The position numbers and the translations under genes are program-made. DNA of 64,000 nucleotides from Paenibacillus sp. FSL H3-0469 (GTDB lineage: Bacteria; Bacillota; Bacilli; Paenibacillales; Paenibacillaceae). Below, in pieces: positions 52,000 through 61,043 of this stretch. Position 1 is the stretch's first letter. Every line of letters begins with the position of its first letter. The stretch covers positions 1,426,001-1,490,000 of the forward strand of contig NZ_CP150302.1 of assembly GCF_038051945.1 (NCBI RefSeq), given 5' to 3'. The notes beneath the pieces were generated by a model. The model was not told the origin of the DNA and ran no database searches. It saw only the letters and a list, made by a program, of their open reading frames with translations.

Positions 52000-52266
52000 C
52001 TACCCGATTAATATTTTCATCAAAAGTCCCGCTGCGGCAATACACATCCCCACGCTGCTAATGATCGTTCCCACCAGCCAGCGCTGATTCTCACCTTGCC
52101 TGAGCTTCAATCTGGACAGCTCATCCCGCATCTCATCCACCCGCAAATGCGCTGACTTGCTGCTCTGCATAGCCTCAAGCGCAATATCCCTTGCACTGTT
52201 CATGATGTCGAGCTTGGTTTCCACCCGAGTCAACCGTTGAAGGATTTCATTCATGTCGTCTGGCAT
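52000..52266 (-). CDS. XhlA-type hemolysin/holin accessory protein
   Basis: 88 residues. A helical N-terminus (MNEILQRLTRVETKLDIMNSARD) is followed by a basic linker and one C-terminal membrane helix (WLVGTIISSVGMCIAAAGLLMKILI). This is the layout of XhlA, the PBSX lysis protein that works with a holin and an amidase. It precedes the DUF1906 gene by 25 bases. Confidence 0.85.
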   Translation of the reverse strand: MPDDMNEILQRLTRVETKLDIMNSARDIALEAMQSSKSAHLRVDEMRDELSRLKLRQGENQRWLVGTIISSVGMCIAAAGLLMKILIG

Positions 52267-52376
52267 ATCGTACCCCCGCTAATGGAGCTGGTTGATCTCC
52301 CGTTAATGAATAGCTCCAAGCTGCAACCACTGATCCGGCAGCAGCCTGGAAGCTGTGCAATGCTGTACTTAGCCGC

Positions 52377-55300
52377 TTACGGTTCCATGCCTGCAATCAG
52401 ATTGCCGTAGGAGTAGGCCGTAATTTTGCTGGTATCTGTGAAGCCCGTTGCGAGTCCATTGAAGGAATAATCATTAGTCTGATAGTAATTAGAGAAATCC
52501 GATTTCCAGAATCTGCATTGAATTTCTACACTTTCTCCAGGCTTAAGACTTCCGGCACCACTGGTGAAGCCGATTTCCAGGTAATAATCACTGCCGGTTT
52601 TGCCTGTTGTCTTCTGGAAGCTTCCTGTGACATACGATTGAATCACCCTGGTATTCGAACCTGCTACTCTGGCATAATCCGTATAGAAGCTCTGGAATTT
52701 CTCACCATCGATAGTGTAGTAATATCTAAGCTTGATGCTGGAGAGCTGCAAGGTCGACTTGCTGGTATTCTCAAAGGATATTCTCGGGAAAATCGTATTC
52801 GTCACGCTGCTTCGGCTCGCATTAAACGATTGAACCTTGAACGTCTGAGTGACAGTTACATTCTGCACCGCCGTCGATACATTACCGTTCACATCCGTAG
52901 CCGTCCAGGTAACCACTGTTTTCCCTAACGGGAAGCCGTCAGCCGGAGCATCATTCTTCAGCACAACTCCGAAGATGTCGCTCGCTGTAGCTTGGCCCAG
53001 GGTCACAAGCGTTTTTGTTCCAGTTGCCGGAACAGCAACATCTGCTGGAGCTTTCAACACAGGCTTCGTGGTATCCACCACCGTGATCTTCTGCACACCC
53101 GTGCTGACATTGCCGTTCGCATCCGTAGCAGTCCAGACCACTTCGGTCACTCCCAACCCATAGCTCTCAGGAGCATTACTGGTTACTGTTACCTTGAAAA
53201 TGTCAGTTCCTGTTGCCACGCCGATCTCCACTGGAGTTTTCAGCGCCGTTGCCTCGACCGTCTTGTCAGCCGGTAGCTTCAACACAGGCTTCGTGGTATC
53301 CACCACCGTGATCTTCTGCACACCCGTGCTGATATTGCCGTTCGCATCCGTAGCGGTCCAGACCACTTCGGTCACTCCCAACCCATAGCTCTCAGGAGCA
53401 TTACTGGTTACTGTTACCTTGAAAATGTCAGTTCCTGTTGCCACGCCGATCTCCACTGGAGTTTTCAGCGCCGTTGCCTCCACCGTCTTGTCAGCCGGAA
53501 GCTTCAACACAGGCTTCGTGGTATCCACCACCGTGATCTTCTGCACGCCTGTGCTGACATTGCCGTTCGCATCCGTAGCGGTCCAAGTGACCTCAGTCGT
53601 TCCTAGCGCATAGCTCTCAGGGGCATTACTGGTTACTGTTACCTTGAAAATGTCCGTCCCTGTTGCCACGCCAATCTCCGCCGGAGTTTTCAGCGCCGTT
53701 GCTTCTACCGTCTTGTCAGCCGGAAGCTTTAACACAGGCTTCGTGGTATCCACCACCGTGATCTTCTGCACACCTGTGCTAACATTGCCGTTCGCATCCG
53801 TAGCGGTCCAGGTAACCTCAGTGGTTCCTAGCGCATAGCTCTCAGGGGCATTACTTGTTACTGTTACCTTGAAAATGTCAGTTCCCGTTGCCACGCCGAT
53901 CTCCACCGGAGTTTTCAGCGCCGATGCCTCCACCGTCTTGTCAGCCGGAAGCTTTAACACAGGCTTCGTGGTATCCACCACCGTGATCTTCTGCACACCT
54001 GTGCTAACATTGCCGTTCGCATCCGTAGCGGTCCAGGTAACCTCAGTGGTTCCTAGCGCATAGCTCTCAGGGGCATTACTTGTTACTGTTACCTTGAAAA
54101 TGTCAGTTCCCGTTGCCACGCCGATCTCCACCGGAGTTTTCAGCGCCGTTGCTTCTAGCGTCTTGTCAGCCGGTAGCTTCAACACCGGCTTCGTGGTGTC
54201 CACCACCGTAATCTTCTGAACGCCTGTGCTGACATTGCCGTTCGCATCCGTAGCGGTCCAGGTAACCTCAGTGGTTCCTAGTGCATAGCTCTCAGGCGCA
54301 TTACTGGTTACTGTTACCTTGAAAATGTCAGTCCCTGTTGCCACGCCGATCTCCACCGGCGTCTTTAGGGCTGCTGCTTCTAGAGTAATGTCAGCCGGAA
54401 GCTTAAGAGCAGGCTTTACAGTATCTACAATAGTGACCTTCACGATGCCCACTGCGGAATTTCCGCTGCTATCTGTAGCAGTCCATTTTACAATCGTAGT
54501 ACCGATAGGGAAATTCGCGGTTAAGATCTCTTCTGAAGTGATCGCGCCATGCTCTCCTGGAGCATCTGTTGTTAGAGTGACCGGGAAGAAATCCTGCACC
54601 GCTGGCACTTCCAGTTCTACCGGGGTTGCCAGAGCCGTTGCTTCCTTGGTCAGCTGCAGTGGTCCTTCGAATTTCAGCACGGGCTGTGTTGTATCCACTA
54701 CGGTAATCCGCTGTACCCCGGTTACCTCGTTACCATTGATATCTTTGGCCTTCCAGGTAACTGTCGTTGTTCCCAGCGGATAAGCAGCCGGAGCATCCGA
54801 TGTCACCGTCACCTTGAAAATATCCGTAGCCGTTGCTTGACCGGTCTCCACCGGAGTCTTCACTGCCGTTGCTTCTACGGACAGATCCTCTGGCACAGTC
54901 AGCGTCGGCTTCGTCGTGTCCACTACCTTAATCTTCTGTACCTTCGTAGTCATGTTGCCGTTCGCATCGGTTGCCGTCCACACTACTTCTGTTACGCCCA
55001 GCGGATATGCTTCAGGGGCATTGTTCTTCACCGTCACCTTAAAGATATCCGCAGCTGACGCTTGACCAATCTCCACCGGAGTCTCTACAGCTGTTGCTTC
55101 CACGGTCTGATCTTCTGGCACCGTGAGTGCCGGCTTCGTGGTGTCCACTACCTTAATCTTCTGTACCTTCGTAGTCACATTGCCGTTCGCATCCGTTGCT
55201 GTCCATACTACTTCTGTTACGCCCAGCGGATACGCTTCAAGGGCATTGTTCTTCACCGTCACCTTGAAAATATCCGTAGCCGTGGCCTCGCCGATCTCCA

Positions 55301-58300
55301 CCGGAGTCTCTACCGCCGCCGCTTCTACAGTAATATCTTCCGGTGCAGCAAGCACAGGCTTCGTCGTGTCTACGACCTTAATCTTCTGTACCTTCGTAGT
55401 CACATTCCCGTTCGCATCCGTTGCCGTCCACACTACTTCTGTTACGCCCAGCGGATACGCTTCAGGGGCATTATTCTTCACCGTCACCTTGAAAATATCC
55501 GTGGCTGTTGCCACGCCGATCTCCACCGGAGTCTCAACCGCAGCCGCTTCTACAGCTATATCTTCCGGTACTGCAAGCACAGGCTTCGTCGTGTCCACGA
55601 CCTTAATCTTCTGTACCTTTGTAGTCACATTCCCGTTCGCATCCGTTGCCGTCCACAAAACTTCTGTTACGCCCAGCGGATACGCTTCCGGGGCATTATT
55701 CTTCACCGTCACCTTGAAAATATCCGTAGCCGTGGCCTCGCCGATCTCCACCGGAGTCTCTACCGCCGCCGCTTCTACAGTAATATCTTCCGGTACAGTA
55801 AGCACAGGCTTCGTGGTATCCAAGATAGTAACCTTTTGCTTACGTGTGGATACGTTGCCGTTCACATCCTTCGCTGTCCAGGTGACTTCAGTCACGCCCA
55901 GGGGATAGGAAGCCGGAGCGTTGCTGCTCACCGCAGCAATTCCGAAGATATCGGTGACCGCAGGCACCGGCAACTTAATCTGCATCGTCTGCCCGGTAGC
56001 TTCTGCAATGTAGTCCGGAATGTCAGCGATTACCGGGGCCGTTGTGTCTTTTACCGTAATCGTCTGCGTGCCGGTGCTGAAGTTGCCGTTCGCATCTGTC
56101 GCCTTCCAGGTAACAATGGTCTTGCCGAGCGGGTAGCTGGCCGGAGCATTGCTGACCACCGTGACCGGGAACAGATCCGTAGCCGTAGCCTTGCCGATTT
56201 GCACCGGAGTATTTACTGCGGTAGCCTCCACACTGATATCCTGCGGAACCGTCAGGATCGGCAAGGTGGTATCCACTACAGTAACCTTTTGTTTGCCGGT
56301 AGTTACCAGACCGTTGGCATCCTTCGCTGTCCAGATGACCTCGGTAACGCCCACGGCATAATTCTCGGGAGCATTGCTCGTTACAGTAACCGGAAAAATA
56401 TCCGTAGCCGTGGCCTCACCAATCACAACCGGAGTTCTGATAGCTGTAGCCTCTGCCTTGACGTCTGCCGGGATAGACAGCTTAGGCGCAGTAGTATCTT
56501 CAACCTTCACCTTCTGCTTCGCGATTGCCACATTGCCGCTTGGATCACTGGCCATCCAGGTAACCAGTGTGGTACCAACCGGGAAATCAACCGGAGCATC
56601 GTTAATGATCTCAGTCTCGAACAGATCGAAGACCACCGGCTCACCCAGAGCGACCTTGGATCTGACCTCCGTAGCCTCTACCGTTAGATCCTCCGGTGCT
56701 GTAATGACCGGTTTGGTCGTATCTACGATCTTGACCTCTTGCGTACCTTTAGTTGCATTGCCATGCTCGTCCGTAATCGTCCATGTTACTTTGGTAGTTC
56801 CGAGCGGGAATTCCGCCGGAGCATCATTCTTGACTGTCACAGCAAAAATTTCTGTAACCACCGGCTGGCCGATGTCTACCTTCGTTTGTGCTCCAGTGGC
56901 TTCTGCCGTTATACCGCCTGGCAGTGTAACCAGCGGCTTCGTCGTATCTACGATCTTCACGGTCTGCGTTGTCTTGGTGGTATTGCCATTCTCATCTGTA
57001 GCCGTCCAGGTAACGGCTGTTGTCCCGAAGATGAAGCGTTCCGGGGCGTTATTGGTTACAGTAACACTGAAAATATCCTTGGCAGACGCTTCCCCCAGCT
57101 CCACTGGAGTCTTAATGCCGGTTGCCTCGGTGGAGATGTCTCCAGGCACAGTTAACTGTGGAGCCGTTGTATCTGTAACTGTAATCTTCTGCACTTTCTC
57201 GGTGACGTTGCCATGCTCATCTGTGGCGGTCCAGGTAACCATGGTTACACCCACCGGATAATCCGCAGGGGCATTCTTGGTTAACAGCACATCGAACAGA
57301 TCGCTGGCTTCGGCTTGCCCAATATTCACCTTCGTCCGTCTAGCCGTAGCTTCTACGGTAATATCCTTCGGTATGGTCAGTACAGGCTTGGTGGTATCGG
57401 TAATGCGGATCAGCTGATCTGCTGTAGAGATATTTCCATTCTCATCCTTAGCCGTCCAGCTTACCTTGGTTACGCCCACCGGATAATCCTCAGGCGCATT
57501 ATTCGTAATATTTACCTTGAAAATATCTGTGGCGGCGGCCTTCCCCGGATCTGCCACAGTTCTTCGGCCTACAGCTTCTTTGGTAATATCGGCTGGAACC
57601 GTCAGTAACGGCTTAGTTCTGTCTACTACAGTGACCTTCTGGGTTGCTGTAGTCACATTGCTGTTGGCATCGGTCGCCGTCCAGGTGACGGTAGTCGGAC
57701 CAATGGGGAATTCCTTCGGCGCGTCATTCACCACAATAACCGGGAAAATATCCGTAGCAGACGCTCCAGTGACCACAAGCGGCGTTTTAACCGCTGTAGC
57801 TTCCACAACCATATCTCCCTGCACGGTTAGTACCGGCTTTGTCGTATCTTTTACAGTAATTCTCTGCACCTGTGAGGAGGTCAGTCCTACCGGGTCCACC
57901 GCTGTCCATTTTACGGTAGTTGTCCCGATCGGATAGTCCGCAGGGGCATCATTTGTCAGGAGAACATCCGGGACCGAGATATCCTGAACGGAGGCTTGTC
58001 CAATATCGGCAGGGGTACGAACCGCCTTCGCTTCCATCGTAATATTCGCCGGAACAGTAATAACCGGGACCGTCTTATCAATCTTCACTTCGGTCTTCTG
58101 TACAGCGGTCACATTGCCTGCATGGTCAACGGCCCAGAACTCAAGAGGGATAATTCCCTCCACCGGGACGTCAAAAGCAGCCGTGCTGCCTGCCACACTC
58201 TGTTCTTCGCCATCCGCTCCAAGTCTATAATGGATCTCCTTCACTCCGGAATGGGCATCTGAAGCGGTAAGAGAGACCGTAACATCTGAGCTGTTCCAGC

Positions 58301-59645
58301 CCTTCTCATTCGCTTCAGGACTGAGAATACTGGCGATCAGCGGACCGCTCTTGTCAATTTGCACTACTACCGTCCGGGGAGCTTCTGCATTCCCGGTTCT
58401 GTCCGCAGCCCAGTAGCTGACGGTAGTCGCTCCTTCCTGTTCCAGCTCCAGCGCCGCGCTGGAGCCGGATGTTCTCACTGCTGCATTCTCACCCAGCTTA
58501 TAATACACAGCGTCCACACCAGAATATGGATCTTCAGCGGTAAAATGCAGCGCAACCTTCCCCCGGCTCCAGCTGCCGGATTCAGCGCCTGTTACAGCTG
58601 CTTCTGTAACCGGAGCGCTTTTATCAATATGGATGGGACCGAAGGTTGCGATGGAATAATGGTTCTTATCCTCATCACTGGTAGCCGCACTGTCAACAGC
58701 CTTGCCCGTTGCCGTCTGACCTGCTCCTTCAGCGGTGAATTTCTGATCCGGGGTCAGTGATTTGATCGCTGACAACGTATCCTCTGCCGTATAATGTACA
58801 GTCACGGATTGACTGGTCCAGGTCCCGGCAATGTAAGGCGCACCGTTATCCGTCACCGCCGTGGCCTTAATGGAAGGCGGGGTTGTGTCGATCAGGTTAG
58901 AGCCTACGGCACCGACCTCTACCTTGAAGGTAACCGGCTGAAGACCGGGAACGGTAGCTTTTACCTCCATGGTCTTAATGACCCCGGTTCCCTTCGAATA
59001 GACCTGATAGCCTTCACCGATATAACCTGTATAGTTGTTAGCCGCAGATGCATATCCGTTTGCATCCGACACCACTGTAATTCCAGTACTGTTAAGCCCG
59101 CGCATGACCGCAGTGATTGTACTGTCCTCCGAGACGGTGAAGGTGACGGGAATACCCGGCAGCGGATTACCCGCCAGATCCTTGACCGCTACCACCTGTG
59201 GAAGCATGAAGCCGCGCCCCCCTGGAACCACACCCGAGGCCTGCGACAACCGGATCTGCTGCAGCAGCGGCGATACCGGGCTCATCGCCCCCTCGACATT
59301 ACTGAGCGCCATCAGACTCATCTGATAGGCTCCATGATTTAGGATGACTCCCAAGGTAGGATCTAGCTCATACACCGATTGATACACGGAGCGATAGACC
59401 GAATCCTTAACTGTTGCCCCCCGTTGAAGCTGCGGCTCCGGTACTGGCGGCTCTGCCTCATACACTGCTGCAGAGGCAGTGTCCGCTTCAGGCCCCTGAA
59501 CAATGTTGCGGGCTATTATTCCTGACCCGAACACAGCGCCTGGCGCCAGCATCAGAATTAGAAGCGAGAGACACAGCCATCTGCTGATTATGCCCAACCG
59601 TCCTTGCTGCACATGCTTGCATTTCCTTTTTGAATGTTTCATCAT
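52377..59645 (-). CDS. giant secreted HYR-repeat protein with C-terminal CBM3
   Basis: 2,422 residues. A long signal sequence (hydrophobic core about 22-40) is followed by a Big_1-like Ig domain (about 130-250), three OmpL47-like Ig units with HIDKSAP-type ends (about 255-525), about 23 HYR repeats of roughly 75 residues (pattern VEATAVxTPVEIG, VTVxxNAPExYPLG, VxWTATDANGNV, VVDTTKP) and a final CBM3 (KLRYYYTIDGEKFQSFYTDY ... YSFNGLATGF). No sortase or S-layer anchor seen. Probably a long extracellular adhesin that grips cellulose. It sits inside the lysis-gene unit, so its co-expression with the eCIS is notable; it could also be an unrelated neighbour. Confidence 0.88.
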   Translation of the reverse strand: MMKHSKRKCKHVQQGRLGIISRWLCLSLLILMLAPGAVFGSGIIARNIVQGPEADTASAAVYEAEPPVPEPQLQRGATVKDSVYRSVYQSVYELDPTLGVILNHGAYQMSLMALSNVEGAMSPVSPLLQQIRLSQASGVVPGGRGFMLPQVVAVKDLAGNPLPGIPVTFTVSEDSTITAVMRGLNSTGITVVSDANGYASAANNYTGYIGEGYQVYSKGTGVIKTMEVKATVPGLQPVTFKVEVGAVGSNLIDTTPPSIKATAVTDNGAPYIAGTWTSQSVTVHYTAEDTLSAIKSLTPDQKFTAEGAGQTATGKAVDSAATSDEDKNHYSIATFGPIHIDKSAPVTEAAVTGAESGSWSRGKVALHFTAEDPYSGVDAVYYKLGENAAVRTSGSSAALELEQEGATTVSYWAADRTGNAEAPRTVVVQIDKSGPLIASILSPEANEKGWNSSDVTVSLTASDAHSGVKEIHYRLGADGEEQSVAGSTAAFDVPVEGIIPLEFWAVDHAGNVTAVQKTEVKIDKTVPVITVPANITMEAKAVRTPADIGQASVQDISVPDVLLTNDAPADYPIGTTTVKWTAVDPVGLTSSQVQRITVKDTTKPVLTVQGDMVVEATAVKTPLVVTGASATDIFPVIVVNDAPKEFPIGPTTVTWTATDANSNVTTATQKVTVVDRTKPLLTVPADITKEAVGRRTVADPGKAAATDIFKVNITNNAPEDYPVGVTKVSWTAKDENGNISTADQLIRITDTTKPVLTIPKDITVEATARRTKVNIGQAEASDLFDVLLTKNAPADYPVGVTMVTWTATDEHGNVTEKVQKITVTDTTAPQLTVPGDISTEATGIKTPVELGEASAKDIFSVTVTNNAPERFIFGTTAVTWTATDENGNTTKTTQTVKIVDTTKPLVTLPGGITAEATGAQTKVDIGQPVVTEIFAVTVKNDAPAEFPLGTTKVTWTITDEHGNATKGTQEVKIVDTTKPVITAPEDLTVEATEVRSKVALGEPVVFDLFETEIINDAPVDFPVGTTLVTWMASDPSGNVAIAKQKVKVEDTTAPKLSIPADVKAEATAIRTPVVIGEATATDIFPVTVTSNAPENYAVGVTEVIWTAKDANGLVTTGKQKVTVVDTTLPILTVPQDISVEATAVNTPVQIGKATATDLFPVTVVSNAPASYPLGKTIVTWKATDANGNFSTGTQTITVKDTTAPVIADIPDYIAEATGQTMQIKLPVPAVTDIFGIAAVSSNAPASYPLGVTEVTWTAKDVNGNVSTRKQKVTILDTTKPVLTVPEDITVEAAAVETPVEIGEATATDIFKVTVKNNAPEAYPLGVTEVLWTATDANGNVTTKVQKIKVVDTTKPVLAVPEDIAVEAAAVETPVEIGVATATDIFKVTVKNNAPEAYPLGVTEVVWTATDANGNVTTKVQKIKVVDTTKPVLAAPEDITVEAAAVETPVEIGEATATDIFKVTVKNNALEAYPLGVTEVVWTATDANGNVTTKVQKIKVVDTTKPALTVPEDQTVEATAVETPVEIGQASAADIFKVTVKNNAPEAYPLGVTEVVWTATDANGNMTTKVQKIKVVDTTKPTLTVPEDLSVEATAVKTPVETGQATATDIFKVTVTSDAPAAYPLGTTTVTWKAKDINGNEVTGVQRITVVDTTQPVLKFEGPLQLTKEATALATPVELEVPAVQDFFPVTLTTDAPGEHGAITSEEILTANFPIGTTIVKWTATDSSGNSAVGIVKVTIVDTVKPALKLPADITLEAAALKTPVEIGVATGTDIFKVTVTSNAPESYALGTTEVTWTATDANGNVSTGVQKITVVDTTKPVLKLPADKTLEATALKTPVEIGVATGTDIFKVTVTSNAPESYALGTTEVTWTATDANGNVSTGVQKITVVDTTKPVLKLPADKTVEASALKTPVEIGVATGTDIFKVTVTSNAPESYALGTTEVTWTATDANGNVSTGVQKITVVDTTKPVLKLPADKTVEATALKTPAEIGVATGTDIFKVTVTSNAPESYALGTTEVTWTATDANGNVSTGVQKITVVDTTKPVLKLPADKTVEATALKTPVEIGVATGTDIFKVTVTSNAPESYGLGVTEVVWTATDANGNISTGVQKITVVDTTKPVLKLPADKTVEATALKTPVEIGVATGTDIFKVTVTSNAPESYGLGVTEVVWTATDANGNVSTGVQKITVVDTTKPVLKAPADVAVPATGTKTLVTLGQATASDIFGVVLKNDAPADGFPLGKTVVTWTATDVNGNVSTAVQNVTVTQTFKVQSFNASRSSVTNTIFPRISFENTSKSTLQLSSIKLRYYYTIDGEKFQSFYTDYARVAGSNTRVIQSYVTGSFQKTTGKTGSDYYLEIGFTSGAGSLKPGESVEIQCRFWKSDFSNYYQTNDYSFNGLATGFTDTSKITAYSYGNLIAGMEP
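53050..54400 (-). repeat. near-identical 225-bp tandem repeats in the HYR gene
   Basis: Six successive HYR units (those containing LKLPADKTVEATALKTPVEIG) are almost identical in DNA, with a 225-base period visible from the repeated AACACAGGCTTCGTGGTATC. Other HYR units are much more diverged, so this block expanded recently and its copy number may vary or be mis-assembled. Confidence 0.85.
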
Positions 59646-59733
59646 ACATCCCCTAACTTTTTAGTAATGAGCACAGTGATCATGGTGAAGCCTGGACCTC
59701 CTTTACTAATCAAAGGGAAACCTGGACGGGTTT

Positions 59734-60138
59734 TTACAACTGTTTATTCCGGTTCACACAAACTTCGATTTTCGTTTCGAGCCAGGCTTCGAGGTCGCCG
59801 ATCACAAGACTCAGCTCCTGTCGGGCGGACTCCCCCAGGATCGCTATCGCCTTCTCTTTGGCCAGCAGAAAAGATTTCTTCATCGCTTCCGTGTCGAAAT
59901 CACCTTGTTGCTTGAGCGTCTCCACGAACGTCTGATTGACGGCAATCACGGCGGATTCAACAGCATCCCCCGCCCGCTGAAGCAGGCTGTTCAATGCCTC
60001 ACTCTCGATTCTCTGCTCAAGCCCGGCAATTTCCCGCTTAATATAAGCAATTACAGACCTCGCCAGCAGCCCCAGCAATGGAATAATCAGCACGGTCATC
60101 AGGGTGCTCATCATCTGAGGTGTTACATAGTCACTCAT
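59734..60138 (-). CDS. LLH-type phage holin
   Basis: About 134 residues from the ATG at 60138 (AGGAGG 8 bases upstream; another ATG at 60144 is too close). One N-terminal membrane helix (MMSTLMTVLIIPLLGLLARSVI) is followed by a long charged helical region (DAVESAVIAVNQTFVETLKQQ ... DLEAWLETKIEVCV), matching the LLH holin family. It should make membrane holes and let the DUF1906 lysin reach the wall. First gene of the minus-strand lysis unit. Confidence 0.82.
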   Translation of the reverse strand: MSDYVTPQMMSTLMTVLIIPLLGLLARSVIAYIKREIAGLEQRIESEALNSLLQRAGDAVESAVIAVNQTFVETLKQQGDFDTEAMKKSFLLAKEKAIAILGESARQELSLVIGDLEAWLETKIEVCVNRNKQL

Positions 60139-60190
60139 CGTCATCGCCTCCTAAATGGATAATTCGACAATCTATTATTCTTTATTCTCG

Positions 60191-60224
60191 TAATACTAGG
60201 TAACCGGGAATTAATTTTTACAAC
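60191..60224 (-). promoter_or_regulatory. probable promoter of the holin gene (variant shared motif)
   Basis: Minus strand: GTTGTAA (60224-60218), 14 bases, then TTACCTAGTATTA (60203-60191). Like the shared motif but with one base less between the blocks and a changed second block. Confidence 0.45.
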
Positions 60225-60268
60225 TTTCGCTAGAAATATAGTAATCATGTAAATTTTTGTTTTTGTCA

Positions 60269-60302
60269 GTTGTGGAATCTATGGAATATTTTACTTGTTA
60301 TA
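60269..60302 (+). promoter_or_regulatory. promoter of the split-sigma genes (shared motif)
   Basis: GTTGTGG (60269-60275), exactly 15 bases, then TTACTTGTTATA (60291-60302). The same blocks and spacing as upstream of the eCIS operon and effector suggest the sigma pair activates itself. Confidence 0.6.
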
Positions 60303-60396
60303 TGAGAGGACTAGCGATGGGTTAGGCCCGGCCTGGGGGAACAGGCTCCGCTCCTTTCGGGAAAGAAGGCATAACTGAACATGGGGAGGGAAATTC

Positions 60397-60756
60397 ATGG
60401 TTACCTGTGATGACGAATTAGTTGAAACCTGCAGGAAATTATTAAAACGCTCAGCATGGAGAATTCAGTACAAGACTCGCATTCAACTGATACGTGAAAG
60501 TAATCCGCTCTACGATAATGAAATCTACGACAACAGCTTTGAAAGTATGGTCGTATCTGAGTTGTTCGTCGATGAGCTTCTGGATATGCTGCCTTGGGAG
60601 AAATGCAGATATATCATCAAAAAAACAGTCATAGAAGGAATGCCCGAACAAGAAGTAGCAGCCGAGCTGCAAATGACTCAACAGGGGGTTAGCAAATGGA
60701 AACGCAAGGGACTGGAAGTCCTGAAGGAAAATCTTACCCATTCATCGAGACCGTAA
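60397..60756 (+). CDS. sigma factor region-4-like protein (SigO type)
   Basis: 119 residues. The C-terminal half is a sigma-70 region 4 helix-turn-helix (LLDMLPWEKCRYIIKKTVIEG, MPEQEVAAELQMTQQGVSKWKRKG), the part that reads the -35 element. The N-terminal half has helices but no region 2. GGAGGG lies upstream of the ATG. The next gene, which overlaps it by 61 bases, looks like the missing region 2. B. subtilis SigO and RsoA are such a pair. I infer a two-subunit sigma factor controlling the motif-bearing promoters in this window. Confidence 0.75.
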   Translation: MVTCDDELVETCRKLLKRSAWRIQYKTRIQLIRESNPLYDNEIYDNSFESMVVSELFVDELLDMLPWEKCRYIIKKTVIEGMPEQEVAAELQMTQQGVSKWKRKGLEVLKENLTHSSRP

Positions 60757-60914
60757 AAAAGGCGCAAAACGGCGATAAGGCTTCTATGGAGGATATCCTT
60801 AGCCTGTTCTCAGTGGACATCGAATATTTATCCCGGTTTATTATGCTGCCGCGGGAAGAAGCGATTCAGACCTTAAAGATTGAACTCATAAATATAGTTT
60901 ATCAGCACTTGTAA
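60696..60914 (+). CDS. sigma factor region-2-like partner (RsoA type)
   Basis: 72 residues. FIETVKKAQNGDKASMEDIL and LFSVDIEYLSRFIMLPREEA match the HTH_16/region 2-like pattern (an ...A..GD..AM..IL..F...I..LS motif) that normally opens a sigma factor and binds RNA polymerase and the -10. It stops at about the end of region 2. The ATG follows AGGGGG by about 8 bases, inside the end of the upstream gene, so the two are made together. No other family is a better fit. Confidence 0.7.
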   Translation: METQGTGSPEGKSYPFIETVKKAQNGDKASMEDILSLFSVDIEYLSRFIMLPREEAIQTLKIELINIVYQHL

Positions 60915-61043
60915 ATTTAGCAGGAGCACCGCTTGGACATACATATTTTTCCTAACTTTTTATATACAATGTCTAATCAGCAATAGTCGGGCTTTCATAT
61001 GATAAACAGAGGAGTATGACTAGCAGCTATTTAAGAGAGAGGA

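Noticed and set aside
52990..55900. CRISPR-like regular repeats
   Set aside because: Period is 225 bases, fully coding and in frame, with no unique spacers.
55062..56687. 541-codon plus-strand frame inside the HYR gene
   Set aside because: Shadow of the periodic minus-strand repeats; no ribosome site, Arg/His-rich low-quality sequence.
59735..59741. Promoter of the HYR gene at GTTGTAA after the holin stop
   Set aside because: The second block at the expected spacing (TCCCTTTGATTA) matches poorly; kept only as a possibility.
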